Assembly (NCBI RefSeq): GCF_006476045.1
Contig: NZ_SRZY01000003.1
Span: 1 to 59,204, forward strand
Length of the DNA stretch: 59,204 bases
Direction of reading: 5' to 3'
Source of the DNA: Sphingobacterium lumbrici
GTDB lineage: Bacteria > Bacteroidota > Bacteroidia > Sphingobacteriales > Sphingobacteriaceae
The notes beneath the pieces were generated by a model, which saw nothing but the letters and a program-made list of their open reading frames with translations, searched no databases and had not been told where the DNA came from. Position numbers and translations under genes: made by a program. Each line of letters opens with the position of its first letter. Position 1 is the stretch's first letter. Positions 55,873 to 59,204 of the stretch are shown piece by piece.

Positions 55873-57438
55873 ATGACATTAAAAAACTTCATATTATCCG
55901 CATTCATCGCGAGTACATTCTGGGGGACCGCTCAAGCGCAATCCCTGGGTGACGCAATTTTATTCTCCCAAGAAAACAACGGTGGATCTGCTCGTTTTAA
56001 AGGATTAGGAAATGTACAAACAGCGTTAGGCGGAGACATCAGTACCATTACAGGAAATCCTGCCGGTTTGGGATTCTTTGGACGTTCGGATGTATCCGTA
56101 ACATTTAATTACTTACAGAACAAAAACAAAACTGCATTCGAAGGCCTGAATACAACAAGCAATAAAGGCAACTTCGGCATCGATCAGGCGGGTATTGTTT
56201 TTCATTTTCCAACACGTAAATCGGGAAATTTAAGCAGTGGTCTTTTAAATTTTAATGTAGGGTTAAGCTACGACAAAATCCAAAATTACAACAACCATTT
56301 GACTTACGAAGGCAACAACATGAAGTCATCTATTGTAAATGCGTTGACGGACATCATGGATGGCAATACGGAATTTAGAGATGATTTCAGCGGCTCGAAT
56401 ATTGTTGAACAGTTTGGCGATGCTACTTTTGGATACTTTCCGTTAGCCGTAGAAAACGGTTCTAAAAATCAATATAACGACATTGTTCAAAAAGGAAACC
56501 GCTCGAAAACAGCCATCGCTTTTGGTGCTAACCACAGCAATAAATTCTATTTCGGAGCCACATTGGGGATTACATCATTCCGTTATGACAGGTCTTCTCA
56601 GTTTATTGAAAATGGATGGACAAAGGATAGACCTTCTATTTTGGCGGATAACCCCAATTCTGATTATGCAGATCCTACCAACGATAAATATGGTTTTGTG
56701 AAAAAGAGTTATGAATTGTTTGATAATTTTTCGCAGAAAACCGAAGGCTCAGGTATTGATTTAAAATTGGGTGCAATATACAAACCTGCTACCGACTGGA
56801 ACATTGGACTGACAATCACCACACCTACTTGGACAACCGTAAAAGAAGACACAGAAGCCTGGACCGACATTGATTTTTATGATAATGAAACAGCGGTAAA
56901 TTCTTTTGCTTATTATGAATCCAAACTTTACTCCAGTGCCACAGATTACCAGTTAAATACACCTTGGAAATTTGCCTTAGGTGCCACTAAATTCTTCAGC
57001 AGAGGACTAATCACAGCTGATGTGGAATACATTGATTACAGCAACATAAAATATAACACGCTTAACAATGGATATTCAACAAATAGCAACTTTTTCAACA
57101 CGCTTAATAAAGACATCAAGGACGAATACCAAGGGGCTGTAAACCTACGTGTTGGTGGGGAGTATTTATTTAATAATATTGTAAGTGGAAGAGCGGGTTT
57201 CAATTATTTTGGCAGCCCATACCAACATGCAGACGACACCAATTACAGCGGTAGTTTAGGATTGGGGGTTAAGATAACACATGCTGTTTATCTGGATGTC
57301 GCGGTAGTACATCAGGTAAATTCGTACAAACAAAACCCATACACCTTTAACGAATCGTTTTGGGAGATACCAAGTCCGGTAGTGAGTATTGACCACAACC
57401 GTACCAATGTACTCTTGACATTAGGTGCTAAGTTTTAA
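55873..57438 (+). CDS. OmpP1/FadL-type outer membrane protein
   Basis: 521 residues, with a signal peptide (NFILSAFIASTFWGTAQAQ). The family opening follows: GDAILFSQENNGGSARFKGLGNVQTALGGDISTITGNPAG near residues 26-66. The rest is a beta-barrel with alternating aromatic strands (NWNIGLTITTPTW, FALGATKFFSRGLITADVEYIDY, LNLRVGGEYLF) and ends in LLTLGAKF. Family knowledge: FadL-type channels move hydrophobic compounds, and Bacteroidota members also include type IX secretion accessory proteins. Substrate not predictable. Followed by a strong terminator. Confidence 0.88.
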   Translation: MTLKNFILSAFIASTFWGTAQAQSLGDAILFSQENNGGSARFKGLGNVQTALGGDISTITGNPAGLGFFGRSDVSVTFNYLQNKNKTAFEGLNTTSNKGNFGIDQAGIVFHFPTRKSGNLSSGLLNFNVGLSYDKIQNYNNHLTYEGNNMKSSIVNALTDIMDGNTEFRDDFSGSNIVEQFGDATFGYFPLAVENGSKNQYNDIVQKGNRSKTAIAFGANHSNKFYFGATLGITSFRYDRSSQFIENGWTKDRPSILADNPNSDYADPTNDKYGFVKKSYELFDNFSQKTEGSGIDLKLGAIYKPATDWNIGLTITTPTWTTVKEDTEAWTDIDFYDNETAVNSFAYYESKLYSSATDYQLNTPWKFALGATKFFSRGLITADVEYIDYSNIKYNTLNNGYSTNSNFFNTLNKDIKDEYQGAVNLRVGGEYLFNNIVSGRAGFNYFGSPYQHADDTNYSGSLGLGVKITHAVYLDVAVVHQVNSYKQNPYTFNESFWEIPSPVVSIDHNRTNVLLTLGAKF

Positions 57439-57445
57439 TGAAAGC

Positions 57446-57485
57446 ATAAAATAACAAAGCCAACGAGTTGGCTTTGTTATTTTAT
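57446..57485 (+). terminator. Terminator after the OmpP1/FadL-like gene
   Basis: ATAAAATAACAAAGCCAA (57446-57463) pairs exactly with 57468-57485 around CGAG, an 18-bp stem ending in TTTTAT. Confidence 0.93.
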
Positions 57486-57719
57486 CTAAACCTACAATAA
57501 ATGTACACACAACCAATAATTCTGCACTAATCTGGTAAGCGAACTGATCCCTGCATCTATCCGGGTTTGCAGTTTACCTGATTCTTTGGTAGTAGACGTA
57601 AATCAAACCATCCAAAAATTATATACTAAATTATCTCTCGGATAATATAGCGGTTTCAATGTTCCGTTCATTTACGTTTTTTGATACATTTACAGTATAA
57701 ATAAAACCGTCATTAAAAA
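57486..57719. promoter_or_regulatory. Intergenic region upstream of glpD
   Basis: No gene. A near-consensus -7 sequence (TACATTTA) lies about 30 bp before the ATG at 57720. The rest shows nothing I can name. Confidence 0.3.
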
Positions 57720-59141
57720 ATGAAGTTCACAAGAAACGAAGCCTATAATTCTATCAATACAACGGAAGAATGGGATGTGACCATAATAGGAGGAGGGGCC
57801 ACCGGACTTGGTATTGCTGTGGACGCTGCATCAAGAGGTTACAAAACTTTGTTGGTAGAAATGTATGATTTTGCCAAAGGCACCTCCGGTAAAAGTACAA
57901 AGCTAATACATGGTGGTATACGGTACCTGGCAAACGGAGACATCAAACTGGTAAAGTCTGCATTGAAAGAAAGAGGATTGATATTTCAAAATGCGCCACA
58001 CGTTTCATCTGTTCAGCGCTTCGTAATCCCTTCCTATAGTACATTCAATACATTCAAGTTTCTTATCGGATTGAAATTCTATGATTGGATGGCCGGGAGT
58101 TTAAGAATTGGAAAATCAACGCTACTCAATAAAAACGAAGTAATTAGCAAGATCCCAAAAGTAAAAGAAAAAGGCCTAAAAGGTGGTGTTCAGTACTATG
58201 ACGGTCAATTTGACGATGCCCGATTGGCAATAAATCTTGCCCAAACCGCTATTGAACACGGAGCAACAGTCCTTAACTATGCAGAAGTAACACAAATAAC
58301 CAAAGGTTGTACAGGTAGAGTGAACGGTCTTTCGTTTTTGGATAAAACTACAGATCAGGCTTATACCGTTAAGACCAAAGCGCTCATCAATGCTACCGGT
58401 ATTTTTGTAGATGAGATATTAAAACTAGACACGGCTACTCATCAAAACCTAATAAGACCGAGTCAGGGCACCCATATTGTCATTGACAAGAAATTCCTGG
58501 GAAACGAATATGCCCTGATGATTCCCGAAACGAGCGATGGTAGGGTTATGTTCGGTGTACCTTGGCACGGCAAAGTACTATTAGGCACAACGGATACACC
58601 GGTATATGAAAACCAAATCGAACCACGCCCATTGGAAGAGGAGATTGAATTTATCCTAAACACGGCAAATGATTACCTGGAAAATGCACCCACCCGTCAA
58701 GATGTATTGAGCATATTCGCAGGACTACGTCCGTTAGCTGCGCCCAAGTATGGAAATGGAAAGAGTACGAAGGAAATCTCCCGCGACCATAAATTGTTGC
58801 AAAGTGATTCCGGTCTCATCTCGATTACCGGCGGAAAATGGACTACCTACCGTAAGATGGGTGAAGAGGCGGTCGATATGGCAATAAAGACCGCCGGACT
58901 GGAAAGCCGGAAATGTCAAACACATCACCTTGCTATTCATGGATCTACACAAGAAAAAAGAAAAGGGCACTGGAAGGTGTATGGTAGCGATCTACAAGCG
59001 ATACAAGCGTTGTCGCAAATGGATCCTACTCTACACGAAAAGCTTCATGAAAACTATGACTACACCGCAGCTGAAGTTGTACGTCTTCAAACTAAATTGG
59101 ACATTTTTGTTCAAAACCTTAAGGAGGATTTCGTGTTATAA
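57720..59141 (+). CDS. glpD: Glycerol-3-phosphate dehydrogenase/oxidase (GlpD-like) with abnormal C-terminus
   Basis: 473 residues. The FAD site is WDVTIIGGGATGLGIAVDAASRGYKT. Family motifs are FAKGTSGKSTKLIHGGIRYL, GGVQYYDGQFDDARLAINL, SQGTHIVIDKK, FAGLRPLAAPKYG and ITGGKWTTYRKMGEEAVD. The C-terminal domain begins normally (YDYTAAEVV) but then ends after 19 more residues (RLQTKLDIFVQNLKEDFVL). The family normally continues with an AARHEMARTVEDVLARR-like helix and some 50 further residues. It may be truncated by an insertion or rearrangement near 59095. It oxidises glycerol 3-phosphate to dihydroxyacetone phosphate at the membrane, if still active. Confidence 0.85.
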   Translation: MKFTRNEAYNSINTTEEWDVTIIGGGATGLGIAVDAASRGYKTLLVEMYDFAKGTSGKSTKLIHGGIRYLANGDIKLVKSALKERGLIFQNAPHVSSVQRFVIPSYSTFNTFKFLIGLKFYDWMAGSLRIGKSTLLNKNEVISKIPKVKEKGLKGGVQYYDGQFDDARLAINLAQTAIEHGATVLNYAEVTQITKGCTGRVNGLSFLDKTTDQAYTVKTKALINATGIFVDEILKLDTATHQNLIRPSQGTHIVIDKKFLGNEYALMIPETSDGRVMFGVPWHGKVLLGTTDTPVYENQIEPRPLEEEIEFILNTANDYLENAPTRQDVLSIFAGLRPLAAPKYGNGKSTKEISRDHKLLQSDSGLISITGGKWTTYRKMGEEAVDMAIKTAGLESRKCQTHHLAIHGSTQEKRKGHWKVYGSDLQAIQALSQMDPTLHEKLHENYDYTAAEVVRLQTKLDIFVQNLKEDFVL

Positions 59142-59204
59142 ATTTATTAATTTTTCTTGATTATACAACTGTCTTCTTTTGTTGATTTCGTTCGTTTTTA
59201 TTTC
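59142..59204. other. Short AT-rich tail at the window edge
   Basis: 63 bp of T-rich sequence after the glpD-like stop; nothing recognisable. The lost end of GlpD is not found here in any frame. Confidence 0.4.

Overview
The window comes from a bacterium of the phylum Bacteroidota, most likely family Sphingobacteriaceae (Sphingobacterium or Pedobacter relatives). Evidence: -7 promoter elements of the form TAnnTTTG, a fused SecDF translocase, a SusC/SusD transporter run by an ECF sigma factor and a FecR anti-sigma factor, a gliding-motility-type C-terminal secretion domain, a Bacteroidota-type arginine decarboxylase, and a 482-residue GAPDH. No rRNA, tRNA, CRISPR array, phage or complete insertion sequence was seen. 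The family assignment rests on gene content and style, not on a database search.

Layout. (1) 1-12.8 kb, minus strand: a surface-protein cluster of three short secreted Ig-like proteins, one with a type IX secretion C-terminal domain, followed by a giant multidomain adhesin of more than 2,950 residues that runs off the left edge. (2) 13.3-15.5 kb: a small accessory island with a VapBC-like toxin-antitoxin pair bracketed by a 47-bp direct repeat, then a Fic protein with an N-terminal winged helix. Seven copies of a 9-bp site on a 22-bp rhythm lie upstream of the Fic gene. (3) 15.5-30.8 kb: housekeeping genes (a flavoprotein, a Gfo/Idh/MocA oxidoreductase, argS, arginine decarboxylase, a thioredoxin-like protein, guaB, secDF, gap) separated by dispersed palindromic repeats. 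(4) 31.0-42.5 kb: an HMA-AraC regulator, then sigma factor, FecR, SusC, SusD, DUF4843, PKD-like and TlpA-like genes, which look like one regulated import and surface-binding locus with no degradative enzyme. (5) 42.7-47.0 kb: a FUSC membrane protein, a Tat-exported purple-acid-phosphatase-like enzyme and a DUF6528 protein. (6) 47.1-59.2 kb: a His-rich redox lipoprotein coupled to a second gap gene and an acetyltransferase; a TIGR02757 protein, a cystathionine synthase/lyase and a Rossmann epimerase-like gene without an ATG; a perfect-period heptamer array; proS; a low-complexity lipoprotein; an OmpP1/FadL-like porin; and a GlpD homologue with an unusual short C-terminus.

The most unexpected signals are non-coding. 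Two inverted copies of a ~500-570 bp element (23.60-24.18 kb and 47.10-47.59 kb) share terminal inverted repeats and internal hairpins whose arms change in a compensatory way. There is also the operator-like array before the Fic gene, whose FIC motif has Gln in place of the catalytic His, and a 22-unit heptamer array that fills the gap next to a gene apparently lacking a canonical start codon.
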